Of a DNA stretch of 64,000 nucleotides, positions 36,705 to 44,913 are shown in pieces (within the stretch, counting starts at the first letter, position 1; each line of letters opens with the position of its first letter). The position numbers were made by a program, and so were the translations under genes. The stretch is from Sphingobacterium sp. BN32 (GTDB lineage Bacteria > Bacteroidota > Bacteroidia > Sphingobacteriales > Sphingobacteriaceae). Below the pieces are notes generated by a model that saw nothing but the letters and a program-made list of their open reading frames with translations, had not been told where the DNA came from and ran no database searches. The DNA is taken from positions 372,001-436,000 of the forward strand of contig NZ_CP129963.1 in assembly GCF_030503615.1 (NCBI RefSeq). The letters are read 5' to 3'.

Positions 36705-37367
36705 TTAAAACGAATTCTTTTTGTCTTCAATTATTCGAACTCTGTAGCGCAGTGTCGTAATCCACACACCAATCAGAATCCAACCAACAACAGCGGTATA
36801 GAACACCGGACGCATATAGTTGTCCATATCTAAGTCGCCAAAGGTAGAGTTGCCGCCACTTCCAGGGTGTAATGAGTCGGTCAACTTTGGCAAAATATAA
36901 ATCAATACAAACATGATTGGAAACGCAAAAATGTTGTAAATCGCAGAAATTTTAGCGCGCTTTTGTTCTTCCTCTAATGCATTGCGCAATACCAGATAGG
37001 CCAGGTACATTAAGGTTGCAATTGCAGAACCATTTAGTTTAGGGTCGTTAGGCCAAGGAGCACCCCAGGTAATATTCGCCCACAACATACCTGTCAATAA
37101 TCCACAAGTACAAAACAAAATACCGGTATTTACGGCCTCAACAGCAAGAAAATCATACTCACGCTTACCACTGTTCAAATACTTAATACTGTAGATAACC
37201 GAAATCAGGTACAGAGAAATCATGGTAAACCACATTGGTACGTGGAAATACACATTTCGGATAGTCTCATTAAGGATAGGGAGAACAGGAACAGGACCCA
37301 AGAGCCCGCCAACAATGGCTGCTGCTATCATAAAAACGGCAAGGATTTTCCACCAACTTTTTCGCAT
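36705..37367 (-). CDS. ccmC: Cytochrome c maturation heme protein CcmC-like
   Basis: Inner-membrane heme-handling protein delivering heme to CcmE. ATG 37367 gives 220 residues, about six helices. The two external His ligands are in YFHVP and LHPGSGG. The tryptophan-rich heme loop reads WGAPWPND instead of the proteobacterial WGTWWxWD, so the WWD signature is divergent. The longer frame to 37424 overlaps the ccmB end and is not supported. Followed closely by the CcmD-like gene. Confidence 0.88.
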   Translation of the reverse strand: MRKSWWKILAVFMIAAAIVGGLLGPVPVLPILNETIRNVYFHVPMWFTMISLYLISVIYSIKYLNSGKREYDFLAVEAVNTGILFCTCGLLTGMLWANITWGAPWPNDPKLNGSAIATLMYLAYLVLRNALEEEQKRAKISAIYNIFAFPIMFVLIYILPKLTDSLHPGSGGNSTFGDLDMDNYMRPVFYTAVVGWILIGVWITTLRYRVRIIEDKKNSF

Positions 37368-37380
37368 AGCTATATAAAAA

Positions 37381-38040
37381 TCAATCTCGCCAAAGGTACG
37401 GAAATAACAACAAAGAAACGGCAATTGTCACTATATTAATTGCTAGCAAAACGCCTATATCCTTCCAACTGGCGTCGAATGTTCCCCCGATAACACCCTG
37501 TTGCGAAAGGTTGATCAAAACAATCAATAAGGGAATAATGACCGGGAAACTCAGGATTGCCATAATCGTACTGTTATTGCCTGCTTTTGCACTGATACCG
37601 GCTACCATCGTGAAAACGGTCGCAAAACTGATGCTGCCCAAGAATATGCTCAACATATAAATGCCCCAATGTCCAACCGCATTCGAAAAAATAAGATTAT
37701 AAACAATAAAAGCTATACTGGAGAGTAAGACCATCACCAAGGTATTGTAGACAATCTTGGCTAATATAATAGCCTTGGGGCTAACGATAGAATAATAGTA
37801 TAGTTGTCGAGGGCCAGTTTCCTGTAGAAAGCTGCGGCTCATGGCATTGATCGCCGCAAACAGCAAAATTATCCAGAACAAGGTGTTCCAAATAGGAGAA
37901 TCCACGGATTTGAATGATTGATAACATACAAAAACCGTGGATACTACATAAAGTAAGATGCTATTGATTGCGTATTTGGAACGCCATTCCAATAAGACAT
38001 CTTTGTATATTAAGGTCTTGACTTGTGTAAACAGATTCAT
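37381..38040 (-). CDS. ccmB: Heme exporter protein CcmB-like
   Basis: Permease subunit of the CcmAB ABC transporter for cytochrome c maturation. 219 residues from ATG 38040 with six hydrophobic helices; N-terminal KTLIYKDVLLEWRSKYAINS is typical of CcmB, where Glu-Trp-Arg follows the first amphipathic helix. The TTG nine bases upstream belongs to the promoter. No ccmA (ATPase) is in the window. The ATG is 6 bases from the -7 element. Confidence 0.88.
   Translation of the reverse strand: MNLFTQVKTLIYKDVLLEWRSKYAINSILLYVVSTVFVCYQSFKSVDSPIWNTLFWIILLFAAINAMSRSFLQETGPRQLYYYSIVSPKAIILAKIVYNTLVMVLLSSIAFIVYNLIFSNAVGHWGIYMLSIFLGSISFATVFTMVAGISAKAGNNSTIMAILSFPVIIPLLIVLINLSQQGVIGGTFDASWKDIGVLLAINIVTIAVSLLLFPYLWRD
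37391..37398 (-). promoter_or_regulatory. Candidate internal -7 element before ccmC
   Basis: Minus-strand TACCTTTG, inside the last codons of ccmB. A TTG lies 23 bases upstream, on the long side. It may give extra ccmC expression. Confidence 0.35.
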
Positions 38041-38046
38041 TGTGTA

Positions 38047-38075
38047 CAAAGATACAAATCAATCTGTTGAGGCAA
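38047..38075 (-). promoter_or_regulatory. Promoter of ccmB, probable leaderless start
   Basis: Minus-strand TTG (38073-38075), 18 bases, TATCTTTG (38047-38054), then TACACA and the ATG. The start codon coincides with the expected transcription start. Confidence 0.65.
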
Positions 38076-38093
38076 GACTGTGCGCCGATTTAA

Positions 38094-38471
38094 TTAAGCG
38101 TTTTTAATCTCTGACTTCGCTTTATCAGCAACATCTTCCGCTTTATTAGCTAAACCATGTGCCGCATCTGATGCTTTGCTCGCCCACTCGTTAGCTTTCG
38201 ACGATGCTTTATCTAAAGCGCTCTTTCCTGCGTCTTTAGCGCGTTCTCTCAAACCCTCTAAATCTTCTTTCGCTGATTTCGCAAATTTCTGAGCACGCTT
38301 CGCTTCTTTCTTCGACAGATCTTTGATCGATTTCGTTAAACTTTTAATGCCGTCGTTTGCACGATCTAATTGTTTTTTGCCGTCCTCTGTTCCTAGTAAA
38401 TAGTAAGCTGCAGTACCAACTGCTAATCCTAATAGGGCAAATGCCACTAGTCCGTTTCTATTTTTTTCCAT
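38094..38471 (-). CDS. YtxH-like general stress membrane protein
   Basis: 125 residues: an N-terminal helix GLVAFALLGLAVGTAAYYLLGTEDGKKQ, then an alanine/lysine-rich amphipathic coiled coil with many Lys-Asp pairs to the end. This is the YtxH/DUF883-like pattern, a small membrane-anchored protein often induced by stress. Single gene; low-complexity so family assignment is by architecture. Confidence 0.8.
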   Translation of the reverse strand: MEKNRNGLVAFALLGLAVGTAAYYLLGTEDGKKQLDRANDGIKSLTKSIKDLSKKEAKRAQKFAKSAKEDLEGLRERAKDAGKSALDKASSKANEWASKASDAAHGLANKAEDVADKAKSEIKNA

Positions 38472-38572
38472 GATTATATCAATTAATATCCTATTTAATA
38501 AATAAATGTATCGATTATAGACATAACAAGCAAAAAGCCAAAATGTTTAGGCTTTTTAGAAATTAACAAAAA

Positions 38573-40408
38573 TTAACTTTCTACCGATTGTAAGGACTGC
38601 AGATTGTATAAATGATGATAAAGGCCACAGCCCCTTCCCATAAGCTCTAGGTGGGTGCCCGAATCGGAGATGATGCCGTCTTCCACGACGATAATCATAT
38701 CCGCATCACGTATTGTTGAAAGTCTATGTGCAATAATGACTGAAGTACGGTTTTTCATCAATTCTTCCAAAGCGAGTTGCACAAGTCGCTCAGATTCAGA
38801 GTCTAATGACGAGGTCGCCTCGTCTAATATTAAGATCGCAGGATCTTTTAATAGTGCTCTGGCAATGGCGATCCGTTGTCTTTGTCCTCCGGAAAGCTTG
38901 ACGCCGCGTTCTCCGACAACCGTATCATAACCCTCCGGGAAGTCCATGATAAACTGGTGTGCGTTGGCGCGTTGGGCCGCAGCAATGATATCATCGCCGT
39001 CAGCATGTAGGTTGCCATAGCTTATATTTTCACGAATCGTCCCTCCAAACAAAAGTACATCTTGTGGAACTATAGCTACTTGATTACGGACATCCGTCAA
39101 TGCTAACTTGTTCGATGGGATGCCATCGTAATAAATAGTCCCGCCTTTTGGCTGATAGAATTGTAAAATTAAAGACGCAATAGTCGATTTCCCGGTACCA
39201 CTAGGTCCAACAATCGCGAGCTTCTTGCCTGATTTCACGTGGAATGAAATATCCTTTAATATTTCAATATCTGGACGAGTCGGGTATGCAAAACTAACCT
39301 GGTCGAAAACAATGTCGCCAGTAATGACTTGCTTGATATCTTTATCGCTCTCGTCTACCCGTATATCTTCTTGTTTTTCGTTCAAAATTTCTAACACACG
39401 TTCACTAGCGCCTAATGATCGTTGTATGCTCGCATACAGTTCAGGGAATGATCCCATCGAACCTGCAACGAACATCGAATAAAGTATATAGGTCGTCAGA
39501 TCACCAACAGAAATTTCTTGAGAAGCGACTAAGGATGCCCCATACCAGATCACGAGAATAACGGCTCCGAAAATACAGAAGATGATGAACGAAGCAAATA
39601 AACCCCGAAAGGTCGCGCCGCGGATAGCTAAACCCACCGCTTTATTGAGTTTATGACCGTAACGTTGTGATTCAAAATACTCGTTCACAAAAGCCTTCAC
39701 ATTGGATATGCCCAGAAGCGTTTCTTGAACAATCGCATTCGAATCGGCAAGCTCATCTTGCGATTCTTTCGAGAGTTTGCGAATAAACCGTCCAAAAATC
39801 AAAGCCGCAACAATGATGATCGGAAGGATGCTGAGGTTCATTAAGGCTAGTTTCGGAGAAACCAATACCAAAAGCACTACACCGAAACCTAAACTGATCG
39901 TTTGGCGAAGTATTTCCGCCAAGGTAGTGGTCATGGTATCCTGAATCTGCGAAAGGTCAGACGATAAGCGGCTATTTAGTTCTCCAACACGGCGGTTGGC
40001 GAAGAAATCAATAGGAAGCGTAATCAACTTATGGTACGTATCTTTCCGAATGTTGGCTAAAGCTTTTTCAGCAATTTCCACAAATAAACGAATGCGGAAG
40101 AACGACATAATGGATTGAAAGGCGAGGATTCCCATGGCAACCGATCCAATATACATCACGCTCGCCGGCAACCAAGGGTAAGTTTGTCGACCTTGCGCTG
40201 CATCAATCATAGCGCCCAACAAAGCCGGGAAAGTAAGCATGGTTAAACTCGAGAGAATCAAAAACACCATACCTATCAAAAATTTCCATTTGAAAGGCTT
40301 TATATAAGAAAAAATCTTGATCGCTTTTTTGAGAATTTCTTTACTTAGCTTCGGCTTGGGTAAATCCTCCGAACGCGAGTCTCCACTATTCAATCTCGGT
40401 CTGGCCAT
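38573..40408 (-). CDS. ABC exporter, permease fused to ATPase
   Basis: 611 residues: six-helix membrane domain (about 35-325) followed by the nucleotide-binding domain with Walker A GPSGTGKST, signature LSGGQRQRIAIARALL, Walker B ILILDEATSSLD and the H-loop IIAHRLST. Type of MsbA/multidrug half-transporters that dimerise. Substrate could be a lipid or drug and cannot be told from sequence. A -7 element lies 26 bases upstream. Confidence 0.93.
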   Translation of the reverse strand: MARPRLNSGDSRSEDLPKPKLSKEILKKAIKIFSYIKPFKWKFLIGMVFLILSSLTMLTFPALLGAMIDAAQGRQTYPWLPASVMYIGSVAMGILAFQSIMSFFRIRLFVEIAEKALANIRKDTYHKLITLPIDFFANRRVGELNSRLSSDLSQIQDTMTTTLAEILRQTISLGFGVVLLVLVSPKLALMNLSILPIIIVAALIFGRFIRKLSKESQDELADSNAIVQETLLGISNVKAFVNEYFESQRYGHKLNKAVGLAIRGATFRGLFASFIIFCIFGAVILVIWYGASLVASQEISVGDLTTYILYSMFVAGSMGSFPELYASIQRSLGASERVLEILNEKQEDIRVDESDKDIKQVITGDIVFDQVSFAYPTRPDIEILKDISFHVKSGKKLAIVGPSGTGKSTIASLILQFYQPKGGTIYYDGIPSNKLALTDVRNQVAIVPQDVLLFGGTIRENISYGNLHADGDDIIAAAQRANAHQFIMDFPEGYDTVVGERGVKLSGGQRQRIAIARALLKDPAILILDEATSSLDSESERLVQLALEELMKNRTSVIIAHRLSTIRDADMIIVVEDGIISDSGTHLELMGRGCGLYHHLYNLQSLQSVES

Positions 40409-40433
40409 GAATATTTAAAAATTACTGTAGTGG

Positions 40434-40441
40434 CAAAAGTA
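40434..40441 (-). promoter_or_regulatory. Candidate -7 element of the ABC exporter
   Basis: Minus-strand TACTTTTG, leader about 20 bases. No -33 TTG at the right distance. Confidence 0.4.
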
Positions 40442-40466
40442 CTTATATAAATAAGTCTTCTTATCA

Positions 40467-41027
40467 CTATTCCGTCAATTTTTCGCCTTTTCGCTTTTTG
40501 TATTGTGAAAATAGCAAAATACTCAGTACAACGACCGCCAGAATTGCGAAGTAGAGAAGCGTCGTATTGCTCGTATCGTCTTTTTGCTCACTATTCAATT
40601 CTTCCCGAAGCTTTTCATTTTCGTCTTGAAGTTTAGTAATCGTCTTCATGTAGGCAGAAACCTGATTATCGTATTGCGATGCCAACTGTTGATAACGCTC
40701 AGTTTGCGCATCTTTTAAGTCGAGGAGCTTTCGCGTTTCGATAAAGATGTTGTTATCGTTCAATACTAAAGCACGTAGAATGTCGATAGATTTTTGCATA
40801 TCGCCTTTGGTTTTGAACAAACCAAAAACACCTGTTTTCTTCTCGAGTGAGGCAGAATATTCACCAAACTTTGCCGTACGCTCATCCAATAGCTTGTTGA
40901 CCCGTTGTCGTTGCGACTCATAGGACAATGAGTCGGTCTTGCGAAGAATAGAATCTTGCGCGGCAAAACTGGACGAATAGGTAAAAAGATAGGCTAAAAT
41001 GTAAATAAATATGTGTGTAAGTTTCAT
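40467..41027 (-). CDS. Exported coiled-coil protein with C-terminal membrane helix, 186 aa
   Basis: Unrecognised. It has a signal peptide (ends near SSFAAQ, 24), a long helical region (30-145) ending in a coiled coil (KTITKLQDENEKLREELNSEQ), then one membrane helix at about 155-173 and a basic tail (YKKRKGEK). The middle of the helical region contains a Phe/Gly patch (KKTGVFGLFKTKGD). The arrangement suggests a periplasmic stalk anchored in the inner membrane. Divergent from the LVIVD gene across a 342-base intergenic region. Confidence 0.7.
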   Translation of the reverse strand: MKLTHIFIYILAYLFTYSSSFAAQDSILRKTDSLSYESQRQRVNKLLDERTAKFGEYSASLEKKTGVFGLFKTKGDMQKSIDILRALVLNDNNIFIETRKLLDLKDAQTERYQQLASQYDNQVSAYMKTITKLQDENEKLREELNSEQKDDTSNTTLLYFAILAVVVLSILLFSQYKKRKGEKLTE

Positions 41028-41369
41028 GAACTTTAATTTAAAGAGTTAAAACGCAGATTAGAACCTTTTGGTATAAAGTAAGCTATTTTCCAATCCATAT
41101 CAAAGAAGACAAGGCTTCTTTTGCTTTGTGATTAATTATGTTTCAATCAAAGCCTTTTCATTCCCATATCAAAGCCGTTCCCCAGCGGTTATGATTGGGT
41201 TATATATTGGGTTTGTATTGGGTTTGAAAGGGCTTTATGCTGTAGAAGTCTAGTCTCTCCCTTCAAGTGGATCTATTTATGTTCTGTGTATTCGTTGATT
41301 GAAACTGTTAACTGTAGCGTATTCTTTTTTCGTTGCGTTCTATCATGAACTAATCAATTAATTAATCTT
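41028..41369. other. Intergenic region with direct repeats and phased GGGTT motifs
   Basis: 342 bases between divergent genes. Holds CCATATCAAAG twice (41095-41105 and 41164-41174) with a related AATCAAAGCC between them, and three ATTGGGTT copies. No TAnnTTTG element was found for either gene. Confidence 0.6.
41194..41232 (+). repeat. Three ATTGGGTT direct repeats spaced one helical turn
   Basis: ATTGGGTT begins at 41194, 41206 and 41217; a fourth GGG with similar flank (AAGGGCTT) follows. GGG starts lie at 41197, 41209, 41220 and 41230, i.e. steps of 12, 11 and 10 bases. Confidence 0.7.
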
Positions 41370-42623
41370 ATGGAAATGAGAAATCTGAGGGTCTTCGTGC
41401 TTTTTATGCTCGGTACTTTACTCTGCCTGAGTTGTGATAAAATCAGAACCGAAGGCGAGTATCTCCGAAAAATACCGATCTACAGTACGCTAGGCGAGCA
41501 ACGCAAAATGAATATAGAAATTCAAAAGCCTATTGAGTTTAACAGGACCGGTAAAATCTATAGCTATAAAGACTACCTTTTCATCATGGAATTGCAAAAG
41601 GGTATTCATATCTATAACAATGCGAATCCAAACAAGCCTGTAGCCATTGGTTTATTGCCGGTGTTGGGAAATATGGATATCGCGGTAAAGGATGATGTGC
41701 TCTATGCCGATAGTTATTTTGATCTATTATCCTTTGATATTAAAGATGCGACCAAGCCAAAATTGATCGATCGTCAGCGCGATCGTTTTTCACGTTCTAC
41801 ATTTGCTTTTGGCATCCTTTCCAGTAATGTGAATTCAGACGAGTTGAAGATTATCGTTGATTACAAAGATAGCCTGGTGACGGAAGAATATATAGGGACT
41901 TATTATCCACAACCGGGATTGGACATGGATGGGAATTCGTTTTCGGAAGGAGGTTCGGGTACGGGCGGTTCTATGGCGAGATTTACGGTTGCTAAGGACC
42001 ATTTATTTTTGCTGGACGTGAAGAATCTGCATTTGTTGGATATTACCAATCCATCCAAACCAAGATACCTCAAGGACATTGAGCTTTTTCCCGGCGTGGA
42101 AACACTCTTCCCTTACAAAGACAAGCTCTTCGTGGGGTCGACAACTGGGATGGTTATTTTTGATATCAGCAATCCTGCACAACCTGAAAAATTATCGACC
42201 TACAGCCATGTGCGCGCATGTGACCCGGTCGTGGTCGACGATAATTATGCCTATGTCACCCTGCGAACGGGTAATACCTGTGGCGGATCTAATAATCAAT
42301 TGGAAGTTATCGATATCAAAGACCCGAAGAAGCCGCAGCTTGTTAGCGAGCATCGCATGAGCAATCCACATGGTTTGGCATTGGTAGGGAAATACCTTTA
42401 TATCTGTGATGGTTGGGACGGTTTAAAGAGTTTTGAGGCGGAAGATGTGATGAAGATTGGAGAAAAAGGGTTGGAGCAACTGAAGCTTGGCTTAGCCTAT
42501 GATATTATACCGGGGCCGAAATCCTTGATCGTTGTCAACAGTACTGCGGTCGAACAATTTGACTATAGCGATCCGAAGAAGTTAAAGAAATTAAGCAGCA
42601 TTAACAGATCAAATCTCAACTAA
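41370..42623 (+). CDS. LVIVD-repeat surface lipoprotein
   Basis: 417 residues; lipobox CLSC with Cys22. The rest consists of propeller-like repeats with the LVIVD pattern (HLLDITNPSKPRYLKDIEL, MVIFDISNPAQPEKLSTY, LEVIDIKDPKKPQLVSEH), about 40 residues each. A flexible Gly/Ser-rich insert lies near residues 192-200 (EGGSGTGGS). Likely an envelope lipoprotein with a beta-propeller; function unknown. ATG 41376 is an alternative start. Two bases separate it from the small barrel gene, so the two are coupled. Confidence 0.85.
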   Translation: MEMRNLRVFVLFMLGTLLCLSCDKIRTEGEYLRKIPIYSTLGEQRKMNIEIQKPIEFNRTGKIYSYKDYLFIMELQKGIHIYNNANPNKPVAIGLLPVLGNMDIAVKDDVLYADSYFDLLSFDIKDATKPKLIDRQRDRFSRSTFAFGILSSNVNSDELKIIVDYKDSLVTEEYIGTYYPQPGLDMDGNSFSEGGSGTGGSMARFTVAKDHLFLLDVKNLHLLDITNPSKPRYLKDIELFPGVETLFPYKDKLFVGSTTGMVIFDISNPAQPEKLSTYSHVRACDPVVVDDNYAYVTLRTGNTCGGSNNQLEVIDIKDPKKPQLVSEHRMSNPHGLALVGKYLYICDGWDGLKSFEAEDVMKIGEKGLEQLKLGLAYDIIPGPKSLIVVNSTAVEQFDYSDPKKLKKLSSINRSNLN

Positions 42624-42625
42624 TT

Positions 42626-43231
42626 ATGAAGAAGGCAATTTTCCTTATTTGCTTTTTATTAACGCAAATCAGCTTTTCCTATGGACAGCTTCGTTATACC
42701 AATCATCATGAAGTCGGGCTATTGACTTATGCGACCTCCATAGGCGAGAGCGGATTTTCAGTATTAACCAATCATGGTGTGACCCTCAATCCTAAGGTCT
42801 CGCTGTTGTTGGGTACGGGGGTAGAATATTATCCATATGACAGATTTCGATACGACGTTTGGACTGTGCCGCTAACCGCTGGGGTCCGTTATTTAACTAA
42901 TCCTGAGGAGCGCAGTTCTTTTGTCGTGGCGGCGGATCTAGGCTATGGATTTGCCTTTTCAAAAGATGATGAGTCATCCAATGAAATTAGCAGCGGCGGT
43001 ATCAAAGTAAATCCTATGTTGGGTTGGCGCTGGAAATTGGGCCAAAAAAGAAGCTGGTTACAGGCGGGTATAGGCTATCAATTTCAGTCTATTAAACTGA
43101 AGGCAGGGGCTGTCACAGGGCGAACGCCCGCGTCTGATGTAATCTTAGGTTATATCCCTGATCAGACGATATCAGAGAAAACAAGTGTCGATATGCAACG
43201 TATTGTGCTGCGTGTGGGGTTTGGATTTTAA
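42626..43231 (+). CDS. Small outer-membrane beta-barrel protein, 201 aa
   Basis: Signal peptide ends near SFSYGQ (21). The mature protein alternates polar and apolar residues in about eight strands and ends in phenylalanine (VLRVGFGF), the usual C-terminus of an outer-membrane barrel. No specific family recognised. Cotranscribed with the LVIVD lipoprotein (2-base gap), which suggests a surface complex. Confidence 0.75.
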   Translation: MKKAIFLICFLLTQISFSYGQLRYTNHHEVGLLTYATSIGESGFSVLTNHGVTLNPKVSLLLGTGVEYYPYDRFRYDVWTVPLTAGVRYLTNPEERSSFVVAADLGYGFAFSKDDESSNEISSGGIKVNPMLGWRWKLGQKRSWLQAGIGYQFQSIKLKAGAVTGRTPASDVILGYIPDQTISEKTSVDMQRIVLRVGFGF

Positions 43232-43389
43232 GTAATTGGATTTTTTGATAAGAAATAATTTGCACGGGCACTGATGATGAATAGATAGAGTTTTGTTAAC
43301 TGATGTTTTATGACATTTTAACGATAATAAATAAGCATTTAAAGAAAAATAATTAATTTTAGAGTTTTATATTTAATAAAAAATACAAA

Positions 43390-43833
43390 ATGAAATTATT
43401 TAAGTACTTATTTATTGTTCCCGTTACGCTGTTCCTGTCAACAGCATTTGTAGGTTGTTCAAAAGAAGTGGGGCTAAGAACCCCGCCTAGCTTTGAAAAT
43501 ACTAATTTGGTATTCAATTCAGCGGCAAAAGATACGATATTGCTCGCAAGCAATGATGTTGATTGGTTTTTTGCAGATTTATATGTTAACCATAAGATGC
43601 TGGATTTTTCGGAGGTCAAATCCTATACCAAGGATATCCCGAAGAAAGCAGACAATAAGCTTGATTTTGTCTATAAATTCGAGAATGATTGGTTTTCCAT
43701 AGAAAAACTAGATAACCGGAAAATCCGTGTCTTACTAAAAGAAAACCAAGGCGAGCTTTCGCGCGCGATGAGTTTCGTAGCCTCTGTAGGCAATGCTACT
43801 AAGAAAATTGAGATTGTACAGAAGCCCAAATAA
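43390..43833 (+). CDS. Small lipoprotein with BACON-like domain
   Basis: 147 residues; signal peptide with lipobox FVGC (Cys23). The mature part has the order DWFFADLYVN, NDWFSIEKLDNRKIRVLLKEN, RAMSFVASVGNATKKIEIVQ, resembling the BACON immunoglobulin-like domain of Bacteroidota surface proteins (W near the start, final I-x-I-x-Q). A TATATTTA element lies 15 bases upstream of the ATG. The 158-base gap argues for its own transcript. Ligand unknown. Confidence 0.7.
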   Translation: MKLFKYLFIVPVTLFLSTAFVGCSKEVGLRTPPSFENTNLVFNSAAKDTILLASNDVDWFFADLYVNHKMLDFSEVKSYTKDIPKKADNKLDFVYKFENDWFSIEKLDNRKIRVLLKENQGELSRAMSFVASVGNATKKIEIVQKPK

Positions 43834-43868
43834 AGGCAACAGATTTTGTTGATCGCAGCTGGGCTAGG

Positions 43869-44657
43869 TTAACGTTTATCGAGAAACTCGATTAAGATCG
43901 TCTCATCCTGATGCAGACCTAATAATTGTGCTGCATGCCCTTTATTGATGGCGATCTCCAGGAAGTTGGATATTCCAAAAAGACAGAGTTTTTCCCCTTC
44001 GGAAACTTCGTTGTAATGCCAGCTCATCTTGGAGATCGTTTCATTACGTTTGAAACGCAAGATAAACTCGCGACCTTCCTGCACCTTGTTGAACAGCTCT
44101 TTACTGATATTGCTAATCACATTGCCAAAGGAGTCAATATAACTGACATGCCCTTTGATGCTGTTCTGGTTGTAGACCGGTTGGAAGGTTACTTTCTGCA
44201 TCGCGTTATTGATTGGCATGCCAATGCCCGAGAGTCTACCGCCATTGGCAATATGACAAGCAGCTTTAGTCATGATATCCGCTAATGGGAAGTGCAGATA
44301 ACGCAGGTCCTGCATGATATTGATTTCCACCATTTCATCAGCGCGATCTTCCCCAAGAATAATACTGAGAATGCCATTGTCGGCACCTACGAAGAATTGC
44401 CCTTTGTAGGCCATCGCTAAATAGCGTGCGCCTTCCTGAAAGACGGTGTCTACGCCGATCAGGTGAACTGTTCTATTCGGGAAATAAGGATAGGCATTAT
44501 TAATAACAAAAGCGGCGTGCTGTATGCTGAATGAAGGAATATCATGAGAGATATCGACAATCCGCACATCCGGCAATTGCGATATAATACTGCCCTTTAG
44601 CGCAGCTTGGTAAAAATCGCGATGTCCTAAATCTGTGGTTAACGTAATTACTCCCAT
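43869..44657 (-). CDS. SAM hydroxide adenosyltransferase (DUF62 family)
   Basis: Splits S-adenosylmethionine into adenosine and methionine using water; related to the SAM fluorinase/chlorinase. 262 residues with TTDLGHRDFYQAALKG at the N-terminus and VGADNGILS. The C-terminal beta-barrel has the typical GHVSYIDSFGNVISNI. The fluorinase-specific loop is absent as expected for the hydrolase type. Convergent with the BACON-like gene. Confidence 0.88.
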   Translation of the reverse strand: MGVITLTTDLGHRDFYQAALKGSIISQLPDVRIVDISHDIPSFSIQHAAFVINNAYPYFPNRTVHLIGVDTVFQEGARYLAMAYKGQFFVGADNGILSIILGEDRADEMVEINIMQDLRYLHFPLADIMTKAACHIANGGRLSGIGMPINNAMQKVTFQPVYNQNSIKGHVSYIDSFGNVISNISKELFNKVQEGREFILRFKRNETISKMSWHYNEVSEGEKLCLFGISNFLEIAINKGHAAQLLGLHQDETILIEFLDKR

Positions 44658-44715
44658 TTGTTTTTTCAGACCCTCTGAAGAGAAATGTACTAAGTTTTAT
44701 TTTATTTATAAAATA

Positions 44716-44723
44716 CAAAAGTA
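44716..44723 (-). promoter_or_regulatory. Candidate -7 element of the SAM hydrolase gene
   Basis: Minus-strand TACTTTTG, leader about 53 bases; no clear -33 element. Confidence 0.35.
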
Positions 44724-44828
44724 GGAAAAGTAAACTGATTGCTAAATCCTATTTGAATTTATCGCCGCAAATGCTTTTAATTCTGCACAATTAGTTTGTA
44801 TTTTTGAGTCAATAATCGAATAGTTTGC

Positions 44829-44857
44829 TTGAGAAATTTGAATAATTGGTATCTTTA
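44829..44857 (+). promoter_or_regulatory. Candidate promoter of phoH
   Basis: TTG (44829-44831), 18 bases, TATCTTTA (44850-44857), one base off the -7 consensus. Leader about 51 bases. Confidence 0.45.
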
Positions 44858-44913
44858 AGGAGATACTAACATTGGTAGACATATTTATTCTAGAACATTA
44901 ATAGCGATAAAAT

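Noticed and set aside
41194..41232. Replication iterons
   Set aside because: No dnaA, rep or parAB gene and no DnaA-box cluster nearby; a regulatory site fits better.
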